DNA from: Chitinophaga pinensis
GTDB taxonomy: Bacteria; Bacteroidota; Bacteroidia; Chitinophagales; Chitinophagaceae
Direction: 5' to 3'
Assembly (NCBI GenBank): GCA_945877085.1
Contig: CAMCQV010000003.1
Location: 1 to 49,055, forward strand
Length of the DNA stretch: 49,055 nt
Both the position numbers and the translations under genes were made by a program. Under the pieces are notes generated by a model. The model worked only from the letters and a program-made list of their open reading frames with translations. It was not told the DNA's origin and did not search any database. This document shows positions 8,796 through 17,818 of the stretch, in pieces (the first letter of the stretch is position 1; every line of letters begins with the position of its first letter).

Positions 8796-9461
8796 TTATA
8801 ATTGATCTAACTCGATGATATTTTGTTCTAATACTTTTAAAGTGGCTGCTTCACCCAATTGCAACCAATCTTGAACCGCCATATTCAATGCTGCACTTAA
8901 ATGTTGTTGCATTTGTTTTAGATCCCAAATTTTATTGGTGATCTCTTGCAAAGAAATAGGATTTGAGGATACCCTATTCACTGCTGCCGAAGTAAAAGAG
9001 TTTTGGTTGATATTCATGCCAATGCCGATCACAGCCCAGGTCCATTCTTTGCCCCTGACTAGGTTTTCTATGAGGATGCCCCCTGCCTTTCTGTCACTAA
9101 AATAGATATCGTTTGGCTTTTTGATTTTAGTTTCAGGCCCTGCAAATCCTGCAAAAAAGGCCCTGGCGCCAAGTGCAATGGCTGCTGAAAACCCAATTTG
9201 GTCTGTTGGGGTCCAATTTTTGAGCGCATCCAGTGTATTTAACTCCAAAATATAGCTACAAAGTAAGTTTTGTCCCTTGGAACTCTCCCAAGCTCGTCCA
9301 TGTTGCCCTTTGCCATTTGTTTGAAAATCAGCTGTATAGCAACTGCCAGACTTGGCCAATCCCTGCTTAATTTGGTCCATGGCATAGATATTGGTACTAT
9401 CTATGGTAGACAGTTCTATCAACGGTGCGCCTAATAGGATATTTGGTGTGGCAGGTGACAA
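8796..9461 (-). CDS. birA: Biotin--[acetyl-CoA-carboxylase] ligase, monofunctional
   Basis: Attaches biotin to the carboxyl-carrier lysine of biotin enzymes via biotinyl-AMP. Diagnostic motifs are the biotin-binding loop GKGQHGRAWES (50-60), the KKPNDIY segment carrying the catalytic Lys, and AGGILIEN. At 221 residues there is only the catalytic and small C-terminal domain. The DNA-binding HTH of E. coli BirA is absent, so it should not act as a repressor. No ATG fits: the start is TTG at 9461, because a stop codon lies 24 bases upstream in frame and the next ATG falls after the conserved STIDSTN. Divergent from rsfS, with overlapping control regions. Confidence 0.93.
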   Translation of the reverse strand: MSPATPNILLGAPLIELSTIDSTNIYAMDQIKQGLAKSGSCYTADFQTNGKGQHGRAWESSKGQNLLCSYILELNTLDALKNWTPTDQIGFSAAIALGARAFFAGFAGPETKIKKPNDIYFSDRKAGGILIENLVRGKEWTWAVIGIGMNINQNSFTSAAVNRVSSNPISLQEITNKIWDLKQMQQHLSAALNMAVQDWLQLGEAATLKVLEQNIIELDQL

Positions 9462-9469
9462 AGAATTGT

Positions 9470-9477
9470 TATTTTTG
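9470..9477 (+). promoter_or_regulatory. -7 box for rsfS
   Basis: TATTTTTG, an exact TAnnTTTG match. It predicts transcription starting near 9482 and supports an rsfS start well downstream. It also lies within the birA upstream region on the other strand, so the two divergent promoters would overlap. A TTTG at 9442-9445 is somewhat too far for a standard -33 box. Confidence 0.4.
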
Positions 9478-9523
9478 TAAAGTTAGTTTAGAAACAGGAT
9501 TTAACACATTAAAAATAAGCGCA

Positions 9524-9928
9524 TTGGAACAACTTTCTTCTTTAAAAGACCGTAAAAAAAATACGGTTACTAGGCTCACTCGTAGCTCTAAAATCTTCAA
9601 AACCATTATACAGGCTATATTGGATAAAAAAGGTGAAAATGTAATAAGCCTTGATCTCAAAAAAGTACATGAGGCTGCTGCAGATTTCTTCATCATATGT
9701 GAAGCAAATAATACCACACAGTTAAGAGCCATTGCCGATTTTATCGATTATGAAGTAAAACACAAGTGTGATGATCTTCCGTATAAAACAGAGGGAAAGC
9801 AAGGTGGACAATGGTTATTAATTGATTATATCAATGTAGTCGTTCATGTGATGCACCCAGAAGCACGTAGTTTTTATAAATTGGAAGAGTTATGGAGCGA
9901 TGCAGACATGAAAACACATGAAGATTAA
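9524..9928 (+). CDS. rsfS: Ribosome silencing factor RsfS
   Basis: Binds ribosomal protein L14 on the large subunit and blocks subunit joining when nutrients are short. The conserved DUF143 core is visible: VISLDLKKVHEAAADFFIIC, TTQLRAIADFIDYEVK, then KTEGKQGGQWLLIDYINVVV and the closing HPEARSFYKLEELW. The frame extends upstream to GTG 9425, but that part overlaps birA and the promoter box. TTG 9524 (LEQLSSLKDRKKN) gives 134 residues, close to the family norm; no ATG exists before the core. It lies 66 bases upstream of ftsH, a common order in Bacteroidota. Confidence 0.9.
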   Translation: MEQLSSLKDRKKNTVTRLTRSSKIFKTIIQAILDKKGENVISLDLKKVHEAAADFFIICEANNTTQLRAIADFIDYEVKHKCDDLPYKTEGKQGGQWLLIDYINVVVHVMHPEARSFYKLEELWSDADMKTHED

Positions 9929-9994
9929 TGGGACCTTGGTCAACAATATTCATTTCCACTTGTTTATATAAAAAGCAGCAACAGCAACAATACT

Positions 9995-12097
9995 ATGTCA
10001 GAGTCAAAAAATAATAAAAAGAAGAATTCGCCTTTGGGAGACGGACCTAAAATGCCCAAGTTCAATATCTATTGGATCTATGGACTTATTGCATTGTCCC
10101 TTTTCTCGGCTAGATTTTTTCAAATGACACCCGAATTAACCACTACTACCGAACAAGAGTTCAAGCAAGTGATGTTGATGCGAGGTGATGTGGAGCGTAT
10201 TGACCTTGTTCAAAACAAAGAAATCGTTCGTGTTTACATTAAGGTAGATAGTATTCATAAGGACTACTACGTACAAAAGTTTAAGAAGAAATTAGAGAAA
10301 GCTAAAGTAAAAGGGGTGCCATTGTTTGAGTTTAGTGTAACCGATTGGAATAGTTTCAACGAGCGTTTACAAAAATTCTATGAGCAAAAAGGAATTCAGG
10401 AAGTGCCACAAAATACCATCAAAGAAGGAGAGTGGTTTGGACCAATCGCCAATACAATTTTCACGATGTTAATCATTGCGGTGATTTGGATGGTGATGAT
10501 GCGCAAGATGGGCGGCGGCGGAGGAAGTGGCGGTGGCCCAGGTGGTATTTTTAATGTAGGTAAATCAAAAGCAACCTTATTTGAAAAAGGTGGTACAAAA
10601 GTGAATATCACTTTCGCAGATGTTGCTGGATTAGAAGAAGCAAAAGAAGAAGTGATGGAGATTGTGGACTTCTTAAAACAACCAAAAAAATATACAGCCC
10701 TTGGTGGTAAAATTCCAAAAGGTGCATTGTTGATAGGCCCTCCAGGCACAGGTAAAACATTATTAGCAAAAGCGATGGCGGGAGAAGCACAAGTGCCTTT
10801 CTTTAGTTTAAGTGGTTCCGACTTTGTGGAAATGTTTGTGGGTGTGGGTGCAAGTCGTGTACGTGATTTATTCAAACAAGCAAGAGAGAAAGCGCCATGT
10901 ATTATATTCATTGATGAGATTGATGCAATAGGTCGTGCACGTGGTAAGAATGCCATGATGAGCAATGACGAACGCGAAAACACTTTAAATCAATTGTTGG
11001 TAGAGATGGATGGATTTGGTGGAGACACGGGTATCATTATCCTTGCTGCAACCAACCGCCCTGATGTATTAGACAGCGCATTATTAAGACCAGGACGTTT
11101 TGATCGTCAGATTTCGATTGACCGTCCAGACGTAAAAGGTCGTGAAGAAATATTTAAAGTACACTTAGGTCCAATTAAAGTATCTGAAAGTTTAGACGTG
11201 CATAAATTGGCTGAACAAACGCCAGGATTTGCTGGTGCAGATATTGCGAATGTTTGTAACGAAGCCGCATTGATTGCAGCACGTAAAGGAAAGTCTGGTG
11301 TAGAGATGAAAGATTTCCAAGATGCGATTGACAGAGTCATTGGTGGATTAGAAAAGAAGAATAAAATCATTTCTAAAGAAGAGAAAGAAGTGATTGCCTA
11401 CCACGAAGCAGGACATGCCATTTGTGGATGGTTCTTAGAACACGCTTATCCTTTATTAAAAGTAACGATTGTGCCAAGAGGTACGGCTGCATTGGGTTAC
11501 GCACAATACACACCTAAGGAACAATACTTATATACCATTGAGCAATTGACCGATCAAATGTGTATGACATTAGGTGGACGTGCTGCTGAACAAATATTCT
11601 TTGGTCGTATTTCAACTGGTGCATCAAACGACTTACAACAAATCACCAAGATGGCTTATTCGATGGTAACCACTTATGGTATGAATGATAAAATTGGTAA
11701 TGTAAGTTTCTACGATCCATCTCAAGAAAATACTTTCCAAAAACCATTCAGTGAAGAGACAGGAAAAATCATTGACGAAGAAGTGCGCAAGATGATTGAT
11801 GCTGCCTACCACAGAACTTTAGATTTATTACAATCTAAAAAAGAAGAAGTAGAGAAACTGGCTCAAGCATTGTTAACAAGAGAGGTTTTACATAAATCTG
11901 ATGTAGAGGAATTGATTGGTGATCGTCCATTTGAGGAAAAGAAAATCCTTGAAGAAACAACTGTTACTGCAGATGCAGATAATCAATTTTCACCAAATGA
12001 AACAACGGTTGAAACCCCTGCAGACAAGTCTGATGATGTGATTGAAAATGCAAACGCAACCATTCATGCAGCTGATGCTACAGACAATAACGAATAA
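9995..12097 (+). CDS. ftsH: ATP-dependent zinc metalloprotease FtsH
   Basis: Membrane-anchored AAA+ protease that extracts and degrades membrane and regulatory proteins. Order: a short basic N-terminus, membrane helix at about 24-42, a periplasmic domain, a second helix at about 148-168 and a glycine-rich linker. The AAA module follows with Walker A GPPGTGKT (about 248-255), Walker [12 protein letters not shown] (about 303-313) and the second region of homology ([18 protein letters not shown]). The zinc site HEAGH lies at about 469-473. The acidic, low-complexity C-terminal tail beyond about residue 645 is typical. Length 700. The gene reads directly into the LUD-domain gene seven bases on. 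Confidence 0.98.
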   Translation: MSESKNNKKKNSPLGDGPKMPKFNIYWIYGLIALSLFSARFFQMTPELTTTTEQEFKQVMLMRGDVERIDLVQNKEIVRVYIKVDSIHKDYYVQKFKKKLEKAKVKGVPLFEFSVTDWNSFNERLQKFYEQKGIQEVPQNTIKEGEWFGPIANTIFTMLIIAVIWMVMMRKMGGGGGSGGGPGGIFNVGKSKATLFEKGGTKVNITFADVAGLEEAKEEVMEIVDFLKQPKKYTALGGKIPKGALLIGPPGTGKTLLAKAMAGEAQVPFFSLSGSDFVEMFVGVGASRVRDLFKQAREKAPCIIFIDEIDAIGRARGKNAMMSNDERENTLNQLLVEMDGFGGDTGIIILAATNRPDVLDSALLRPGRFDRQISIDRPDVKGREEIFKVHLGPIKVSESLDVHKLAEQTPGFAGADIANVCNEAALIAARKGKSGVEMKDFQDAIDRVIGGLEKKNKIISKEEKEVIAYHEAGHAICGWFLEHAYPLLKVTIVPRGTAALGYAQYTPKEQYLYTIEQLTDQMCMTLGGRAAEQIFFGRISTGASNDLQQITKMAYSMVTTYGMNDKIGNVSFYDPSQENTFQKPFSEETGKIIDEEVRKMIDAAYHRTLDLLQSKKEEVEKLAQALLTREVLHKSDVEELIGDRPFEEKKILEETTVTADADNQFSPNETTVETPADKSDDVIENANATIHAADATDNNE

Positions 12098-12104
12098 GTT
12101 GTAA

Positions 12105-12746
12105 ATGGAATCGCAAGGCGCAAGACAAAAAATATTACAAAAGATAAAACAGGCATTGAAAGATCCAGTGCCTGTTCCTTTTCCAGATCAAGTGTCGGAT
12201 ACGCCTATTTTTATTCCAACTGAAAAAGAAATGGCGATTGAATTTGCTCAAAAGTTTACAGAACTCTTGGGCAAATTTGTGTATTGTGCCGACGAGCAAG
12301 AATTGATTGCGCAATTGAATGCATTGATCATTGCAAAGGGCTGGAATAAAATTTATTCTAAAGAAAAGGATTGGTTGTCTACTTTACGTCCTTTTCAATT
12401 TGATCCTGTAACAACAGATGACTTAGCAGAATGCGACGCTGCAATTACATTGTGTTCGCATTTAGTGGCTAGAACAGGCACCATTGTATTAAGCAGCAAA
12501 GAAGCAAGTGGAAGAACTGCTAGTGTCTACGCGCCTATTCATATTTGTATTGCCTATGCCGACCAATTGGTATATGATATAGCTGATAGCCTGGTTCAAT
12601 TTAAAAACAGCCCAGAAGCCTTCCCTTCTATGATTAGTTTTGCAACAGGTCCAAGCCGAACAGCAGATATCGAAAAAACATTGGTTGTTGGGGTACATGG
12701 TCCTAAAGAAGTTTATTGTTTTTTAATTGATAATACACCGGTTTAG
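12105..12746 (+). CDS. LUD-domain protein (LutC/YkgG-like)
   Basis: Single LUD (DUF162) domain protein of 213 residues, the same family as LutC, which is part of the LutABC L-lactate oxidation complex. Conserved elements are the central DAAITLCSHLVARTGTIVL block and the late GPSRTADIEKTLVVGVHGP segment, which is highly characteristic of the domain. There is no lutA or lutB nearby. Instead it sits seven bases after ftsH, as is common in Bacteroidota, so a lactate role cannot be assumed. No signal peptide or membrane helix. Family is secure, function is not. Confidence 0.88.
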   Translation: MESQGARQKILQKIKQALKDPVPVPFPDQVSDTPIFIPTEKEMAIEFAQKFTELLGKFVYCADEQELIAQLNALIIAKGWNKIYSKEKDWLSTLRPFQFDPVTTDDLAECDAAITLCSHLVARTGTIVLSSKEASGRTASVYAPIHICIAYADQLVYDIADSLVQFKNSPEAFPSMISFATGPSRTADIEKTLVVGVHGPKEVYCFLIDNTPV

Positions 12747-12773
12747 TACCTTTAATCAAATTAACCTCCTTAC

Positions 12774-13532
12774 ATGGTATTGGAAACTGGCAAAAAAGTG
12801 TATTTTCTTTCTGACTTTCATTTAGGTGCGCCTAATGACACAGAAAGCAGAAAAAGAGAAGATCGCTTGGTGCGCTTTTTACAAGATGCGCGTAAAGATG
12901 CCGGTATCATTTTTATTGTTGGCGATATTTTTGATTTTTGGTTCGAATACAAGACAGTGGTGCCAAAAGGTTTTGTTAGAATATTAGGCACCCTTGCGCA
13001 AATGGCAGACGAAGGTATTCAGTTGCATATTTTTACTGGTAACCATGATTTGTGGATGCAAGATTATTTGTCAAAAGAATTGAATGCGAAACTATATTTT
13101 GAGCCACAAGCATTTACCATCCAAAATAAACAGTTTTTGATTGGACATGGAGACGGATTAGGTCCCGGAGATAAGGGTTACAAGCGTCTAAAGAAAATGT
13201 TTACAAATCCCATTTGTCAATGGTTATTTAGATGGCTACATCCAGATGCAGGCATACAATTAGCCAATTATTTAAGTCGAAAAAGTCGTGCAAAAACAGG
13301 CAATGCAGACGAAATATTTTTAGGAGAAGACAAAGAATGGTTGATCTTGTATACCAAAGAGAAAGCAAAAACGATGTCTGTGGATTATTTTATTTTCGGC
13401 CATCGCCACTATGCCATTGATTTAAAAATCAATGATAAAAGCAGGTATATTAATTTAGGGGATTGGATTCGTTTAAATACCTATGCTGTTTTTGACGGCA
13501 CAGATTTACATTTATTAACTTGGGAGGCATAA
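12774..13532 (+). CDS. lpxH: UDP-2,3-diacylglucosamine diphosphatase
   Basis: Peripheral membrane metallophosphoesterase of lipid A synthesis, cleaving UDP-2,3-diacylglucosamine to lipid X and UMP. All calcineurin-like metal motifs are present: SDFHLG (13-18), GDIFDFWFEY (50-59), GNHD (89-92), GHGDG (about 124-128) and GHRH (about 210-213). FDFWFEY and the long insert KGYKRLKKMF are typical of LpxH in this phylum. Length 252. It lies 27 bases after the LUD gene, and the MscS gene follows after three bases, so probably one transcript. Confirms a Gram-negative envelope with lipid A. Confidence 0.92.
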   Translation: MVLETGKKVYFLSDFHLGAPNDTESRKREDRLVRFLQDARKDAGIIFIVGDIFDFWFEYKTVVPKGFVRILGTLAQMADEGIQLHIFTGNHDLWMQDYLSKELNAKLYFEPQAFTIQNKQFLIGHGDGLGPGDKGYKRLKKMFTNPICQWLFRWLHPDAGIQLANYLSRKSRAKTGNADEIFLGEDKEWLILYTKEKAKTMSVDYFIFGHRHYAIDLKINDKSRYINLGDWIRLNTYAVFDGTDLHLLTWEA

Positions 13533-13535
13533 GCA

Positions 13536-14597
13536 ATGAATATCGATCAAATCATATTAAGCAATTCTATTCGCAGCTATTTGTTAGTAGCAGCAATTTT
13601 AATTGGCACTTTGCTTGTCAAGCGTTTGGTTTCTCGTTTTTTTGCAAGTGTGATTTATACTTGGGTTGACAAGAAGAACCACTCAGAGTTAAGAAAAAAC
13701 CACGTACACCGCTTACTATTGCCTATCGAACAATTCTTATTGTTTTTAGTTGCTATTGTTGCTTTATATGAATTAAAGTTCCCCTCAGCTTGGGATTTAA
13801 ACCTTTTCAAATTGAGTTTGCAGCAGCTGATTGATTCTGTAGTTAAATTGATGTTTATTATACTCTTGATTAGAGTAACCCTTAGAACACTCGAATTTAT
13901 CGCGATCATTTTAGAGAATAAAGCAAGGCTGACTAAAGATTTATCGGATGATCAATTGGTTTTATTTTTTAGAGATTTCTTTAAAGTCATCCTCTATATC
14001 ATAGGCGTTCTTTTGGTACTGCGTTATGTCTTTAACGAAAATATTGGTAACCTTGTTACAAGCTTAAGTATCGTGGGAGCTGCAATTGCTTTATCTACTA
14101 GAGAAAGTCTTGAAAATATCATTGCCTCCTTTATCATCTTTTTTGATAAACCCTTCACCGTTGGGGATTTGGTTAAAGTGAATGGATTTACAGGTACAAT
14201 CGAAAAAATTGGATTAAGAAGTACGCGCATTCGTACACAAGAAAAAACTTTTATTTCGGTGCCTAATAAACAAATGGTAGATTCTATTGTAGACAATATA
14301 TCACTCAGGTCTGAGCGTAAGATCGAAATGGATTTACAATTAAGTGTAACTACCTCTGCGCAAGCATTGGCAGATTTTGCAAACCATCTACGTGATTTTT
14401 TAAAGTCCGAAAATGACTTAAATAGCTATCAAGTTTTTGTATCAGAATCAGGGAAACAACACCATGCGTTGCATGTAGAATGTTTGGTGAATATGCAAAT
14501 GGATATTGATGCTTTTCAAATGCTTAGAGAGCGTATCAACCTTGCTGCTATTGAGTATGCGAATGCACATCAAATTCAATTTTCAGAAAAAGGGTAG
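13536..14597 (+). CDS. MscS-family mechanosensitive channel
   Basis: Small-conductance mechanosensitive channel that releases solutes on osmotic downshock. Hydrophobic segments at about 15-32, 65-85, 100-122 and 145-167 precede the pore-lining helix, NLVTSLSIVGAAIALSTRES. The family beta domain follows, with FIIFFDKPFTVGDLVKV and GTIEKIGLRSTRIRT. The final part is the soluble vestibule. Length 353, with extra N-terminal helices relative to E. coli MscS. It begins three bases after lpxH and converges on the MerR gene. Could instead be tuned to a specific ligand, but nothing indicates that. Confidence 0.92.
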   Translation: MNIDQIILSNSIRSYLLVAAILIGTLLVKRLVSRFFASVIYTWVDKKNHSELRKNHVHRLLLPIEQFLLFLVAIVALYELKFPSAWDLNLFKLSLQQLIDSVVKLMFIILLIRVTLRTLEFIAIILENKARLTKDLSDDQLVLFFRDFFKVILYIIGVLLVLRYVFNENIGNLVTSLSIVGAAIALSTRESLENIIASFIIFFDKPFTVGDLVKVNGFTGTIEKIGLRSTRIRTQEKTFISVPNKQMVDSIVDNISLRSERKIEMDLQLSVTTSAQALADFANHLRDFLKSENDLNSYQVFVSESGKQHHALHVECLVNMQMDIDAFQMLRERINLAAIEYANAHQIQFSEKG

Positions 14598-14617
14598 GTA
14601 AAAAACAGGGCAGTCAA

Positions 14618-15244
14618 TTAAAGACTAGCTTTTAAAGAAATCAAAAAGTTTTTAATCTCTTTTAGATTGGTCATTAAGGATAGGTCTTTGTTGGCTTTTT
14701 CTTTATTGTTTTTCAAATAAGTTTTTGCCCCATCAATGGAATACTTCTTCTCTCTTAATAAATAATAGATCTGTTTTAAAAATTCAATATCCTGCGCACG
14801 AAATAGACGATCCCCTTTTCTTGTTTTACGTGGCTGCAATTGTTTGAATTCTTTTTCCCAATAACGAATCAATGAAGTGTTGACATTAAACCATCCAGCA
14901 ACTTCTCCAATTGGGTAGTATAATTTTTTAGCTAAAGTGCTGGCATCTGGCACATTGATTTTATCAATCTCTTGATCCATATCTGCAAATGCCATCCTAC
15001 CTCTTTTGTGTAAAATATTTCTGTTCACATAAGCCATTGGCGTTCTTGATACAGAAGGCAAAGCAGCATCAGACTCATTCACTGTTGTTTCAGTTAGGAC
15101 TGATTCAGACTGGTAAACGGGCTTACGGTATTGAGGCAATGATTTTTTTTGCTTGATACTTTTAGCTTGTTTAGGCGCAGCAATATGCACAGGAGTTGTT
15201 CCCTCCGTGCCAAATAGATCCAATTGCTTTAGCGGTTCTGCCAT
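14618..15244 (-). CDS. MerR-type helix-turn-helix regulator
   Basis: Transcription factor with a MerR winged-helix domain at about residues 105-180 of the 208-residue product. The domain begins YYPIGEVAGWFNVNTSLIRY and continues through FKQLQPRKTRKGDRLF. The first 100 residues are polar and basic without a recognisable fold, and no effector-binding domain follows the HTH. Start ATG 15244 (MAEPLKQLDLFG) is preferred over an upstream TTG at 15274, which adds an unlikely hydrophobic leader. The MerR domain of this type is common in Bacteroidota but its targets are unknown. Stands alone, convergent with MscS and divergent from 15330. Confidence 0.85.
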   Translation of the reverse strand: MAEPLKQLDLFGTEGTTPVHIAAPKQAKSIKQKKSLPQYRKPVYQSESVLTETTVNESDAALPSVSRTPMAYVNRNILHKRGRMAFADMDQEIDKINVPDASTLAKKLYYPIGEVAGWFNVNTSLIRYWEKEFKQLQPRKTRKGDRLFRAQDIEFLKQIYYLLREKKYSIDGAKTYLKNNKEKANKDLSLMTNLKEIKNFLISLKASL

Positions 15245-15318
15245 AAGCCAAAGGTAGGATACTAATAAGACCAACTAACCCCTACAAATGATTGGTGGAT
15301 AAATTGTTAAGTATGTAT

Positions 15319-15326
15319 TAATTTTG
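15319..15326 (+). promoter_or_regulatory. -7 box three bases before a start codon
   Basis: TAATTTTG, an exact TAnnTTTG match, ends at 15326; the ATG of the next gene is at 15330. If used, transcription would begin at or next to the start codon and the mRNA would be leaderless. Confidence 0.4.
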
Positions 15327-15329
15327 CCT

Positions 15330-16352
15330 ATGCGCATTTTTATACAGCTCAATGATGTTTATGTCTCCAATCTTCCAATTTTGGAGCCACTATTATTAGA
15401 TCTTTTGGGCATGTCCGTTGCTGAACATAGCATCTATCTTGTTTCTACTTTACCAAAACCTACAGAAATGAAAGGGGCTGAATGGGTGCATCCTGATGCC
15501 ACAAAGCAGTTGATCGAAACAAGCAGTGCAAATGCATTGATCCATTTTAGTCCTATAGCCTCTTGGGCAAAACAAATTCCTTCCTATTTCATTCCTTTGA
15601 CTTTACCACATCTTACTGGTCATTTAAGTTGGCTTAAATTGTTACGTGAAAAAAAGCGTTTTAATAAAACAATGCATGCAGCAAAAAAAGTGTTGGCTTT
15701 GGACGAATGGCATGCACAAAATAGACCAGGTGTAGAAAGATTGTATCTTGAAAAAGCGCCCTTGCCTAGTTTTGAGTGGTCGCAATTGGCTCCAGTCAGA
15801 AGTGCATTGACCGATGGAAATCAATACCTGCTTGCCTTTGTAGATACGCAAGATATCCTACCTATTGTGAAAGCATTTTCTGTTTTTAAAAAATGGCAGC
15901 TCAGTACGATGTCACTTGTTTTTGTGCTAGATACAGAAGCCGAAAAAGACAAAGCGGCCAATATTTTGTTGGGCTATAAATATAGAGATGCGGTAGAATT
16001 GGTATCTGTTGCTAATTTTACATTAGAATGGATTGCTGCAGCATACCTTACTATTTTTAGTGCAATGAATAGCCATCGCTTTCAGTTTTTAACTTATACT
16101 ATGCGCTATCAGATACCATTTTTGATGCATCAAGATAAAGTTGATAATAATTTTAATCTTACTGAAATGGCTGAAGCGGGCGAATATTTTGACTTTAAAC
16201 AACCCGATGTGTTAGCGAATCATTTTAAATTGTATTATAAGGACGAAATGTACCGTGCGGCTAAAGGAATTGAAATTCAAAAGGCCATCCAAACTGAAAT
16301 AAGCCAATTTCAACAAAAAGCAACTATAGTGTGGCCAAGGGACTTGGCATAG
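15330..16352 (+). CDS. Uncharacterised glycosyltransferase-like protein
   Basis: I do not recognise this 340-residue protein with certainty. It has no signal peptide or membrane helix. The layout suggests a two-domain GT-B glycosyltransferase. The first half contains a HFSPIASWAKQIPSY segment, and a second Rossmann-like half starts about residue 165 with YLLAFVDTQDILPIVKAFSV. That resembles the core of family 1/4 transferases but lacks the usual E-x7-E motif. The start is ATG 15330, two codons inside an upstream TTG that overlaps a -7 box. It lies upstream of gldC with a separate promoter between them, so a link to gliding or envelope sugars is only a guess. Confidence 0.5.
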   Translation: MRIFIQLNDVYVSNLPILEPLLLDLLGMSVAEHSIYLVSTLPKPTEMKGAEWVHPDATKQLIETSSANALIHFSPIASWAKQIPSYFIPLTLPHLTGHLSWLKLLREKKRFNKTMHAAKKVLALDEWHAQNRPGVERLYLEKAPLPSFEWSQLAPVRSALTDGNQYLLAFVDTQDILPIVKAFSVFKKWQLSTMSLVFVLDTEAEKDKAANILLGYKYRDAVELVSVANFTLEWIAAAYLTIFSAMNSHRFQFLTYTMRYQIPFLMHQDKVDNNFNLTEMAEAGEYFDFKQPDVLANHFKLYYKDEMYRAAKGIEIQKAIQTEISQFQQKATIVWPRDLA

Positions 16353-16378
16353 GCTGGTCTTATTCGCCAATATTATTG

Positions 16379-16386
16379 TATTTTTG
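16379..16386 (+). promoter_or_regulatory. -7 box for gldC
   Basis: TATTTTTG, an exact TAnnTTTG match 17 bases upstream of the gldC ATG, giving a leader of roughly a dozen bases. No clear -33 box at standard spacing. Confidence 0.4.
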
Positions 16387-16403
16387 TGCCATAATTTTAA
16401 GCT

Positions 16404-16751
16404 ATGCACGAATCATCCATTCAGGTAAAAATTCAATTAGACGAACAAAAAATACCCCAATCCATTGATTGGTCAGCAACCGATAGCACTGCTCAAGAAG
16501 CACAAGCAGCAAGGGCAATGATGTTGACTTTCTGGGATCCAACAGATAAAACTGCTTTACGCATCGATTTATGGACGAAGGATATGATGGTAGACGAGAT
16601 GGCAGATTTCTTTTATCAAAATTTAATGGGTATGGGCGACACTTACCTTAGAGCTACACAGGACAAAGCACTTGCAGAATCATTTAAAACTTTTGCAAAA
16701 ACATTTTACAATCAATTTAGAGCAAGTCAATTAGAGCAAGGCGCAAAATAA
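16404..16751 (+). CDS. gldC: Gliding motility protein GldC
   Basis: Small cytoplasmic protein (115 residues) of the GldC family, first linked to surface gliding in Flavobacterium, where it is an accessory rather than essential component. Recognised from VKIQLDEQKIPQSIDWSA at the N-terminus, the central ALRIDLWTKDMMVDEM and the FFYQNLMGMGDTYLRAT segment. gldB, its usual partner in flavobacteria, is not adjacent. GldC also occurs in non-gliding Bacteroidota, so it marks the phylum but does not prove motility. Confidence 0.88.
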   Translation: MHESSIQVKIQLDEQKIPQSIDWSATDSTAQEAQAARAMMLTFWDPTDKTALRIDLWTKDMMVDEMADFFYQNLMGMGDTYLRATQDKALAESFKTFAKTFYNQFRASQLEQGAK

Positions 16752-16779
16752 TTTGCGCAAAAAATAAAATTATAATCTT

Positions 16780-17232
16780 ATGAGTTTAGAATTAGAAGTG
16801 ATGTCTTTAATGAAAGACGCAATGAAAAATAAAGATGAAGCATTGTTAAGAGGGCTTCGTGCTATCAAAGCAGAAATTATTAAAGCAAAAACTGAACCAG
16901 GTGCCAATGGTGCAATAACAGAAGATGGTGAAATGAAATTGTTACAAAAATTAGTGAAGCAACGTAAAGATTCATTGACCATTTTTCAAGAACAAAACCG
17001 TGCCGATTTAGCTGAAAAAGAAGCTGAAGAAATTGCAGTGATCGAAAAATTTCTTCCAGTTCAAATGACAGAGGACGAAGTGAAAGCCGCTGTAGAAGCT
17101 ATTGTAAAGGAATTAGGCGCTGCTGGCCCACAAGATTTAGGAAAAGTAATGGGTGTGGCATCAAAACAATTAGCGGGTAAGGCAGATGGCAAAATCATTG
17201 CTGCAGTCGCTAAAAATGCATTGACCAACTAA
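16780..17232 (+). CDS. GatB/YqeY-domain protein
   Basis: YqeY-family protein of 150 residues with the all-helical domain also found at the end of GatB in tRNA-dependent amidotransferases. Seen in MKDAMKNKDEALLRGLRAIK at the N-terminus, the EEIAVIEKFLPVQM motif in the middle and the GKVMGVASKQLAGKADGK segment near the end, which is strongly conserved. The stand-alone form is presumed to bind tRNA but its role is not established. The stop codon overlaps the ATG of the CvpA gene by one base, so the two are translationally coupled. Confidence 0.92.
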   Translation: MSLELEVMSLMKDAMKNKDEALLRGLRAIKAEIIKAKTEPGANGAITEDGEMKLLQKLVKQRKDSLTIFQEQNRADLAEKEAEEIAVIEKFLPVQMTEDEVKAAVEAIVKELGAAGPQDLGKVMGVASKQLAGKADGKIIAAVAKNALTN

Positions 17233-17759
17233 TGAATTGGTTAGATTTATTAGCAGGTACAATCCTGATTTTAGCCTTATTACAAGGATATCGAAATGGA
17301 TTGATAAAAGCCATCATTTCGTTTTTCTCCTTGATGATAGGTGTAGTGCTGGCATTTCAGTTTGCAGGATTTGTAGCTAGTCAATTAAAAGTTTATACTA
17401 AAATCACGTCTTATTGGCTGCCATTTATATCCTTCTTAATTGTTTTATTAGGGGTCATGCTGCTCTTAAGATGGTTGACTGGCCTCTTACAACAAACTGC
17501 TGACTGGTTGATGCTTGGTTGGTTAAATAAGTTACTTGGTATGGTCCTTTACATTTTCATTTATGGAACTATATTAAGCGCATTCATCTATTTTATGACT
17601 TTATTAGGGGTAGTTGAAAAATCCACCATGGATGCATCTATGAGTTACGTCTATCTAGCCAAATGGTGGCCCTATTTTATGGCCAAAATGAGCGAATGGC
17701 TGCCATTTATCAAGCAAACATTGGCTCAATTTTCCAATCAATTGCAAGAAAAGGGATAA
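17232..17759 (+). CDS. CvpA-family membrane protein
   Basis: Inner-membrane protein of 175 residues with four hydrophobic segments (about 5-20, 28-48, 62-82 and 100-125). The CvpA signature opens the protein: NWLDLLAGTILILALLQGYR followed by NGLIKAIISFFSL. CvpA in E. coli is needed for colicin V production and affects envelope stress tolerance; in Bacteroidota it is generally annotated by family only. Coupled to the YqeY gene by a one-base overlap. Confidence 0.85.
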   Translation: MNWLDLLAGTILILALLQGYRNGLIKAIISFFSLMIGVVLAFQFAGFVASQLKVYTKITSYWLPFISFLIVLLGVMLLLRWLTGLLQQTADWLMLGWLNKLLGMVLYIFIYGTILSAFIYFMTLLGVVEKSTMDASMSYVYLAKWWPYFMAKMSEWLPFIKQTLAQFSNQLQEKG

Positions 17760-17818
17760 TCAGCTTATTTAATCCGAAATAAGTATCTTTATAGCAACGA
17801 CTTAATCGTTACAATTTT

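Noticed and set aside
10396-10983. Antisense reading frame of 195 codons inside ftsH
   Set aside because: Its residues are a low-complexity shadow of conserved FtsH motifs on the opposite strand; no independent start signal or family resemblance.
12105-12746. Lactate utilisation operon from the LUD-domain gene
   Set aside because: lutA and lutB are absent and the neighbours are ftsH and lpxH, so the operon label would not be supported.
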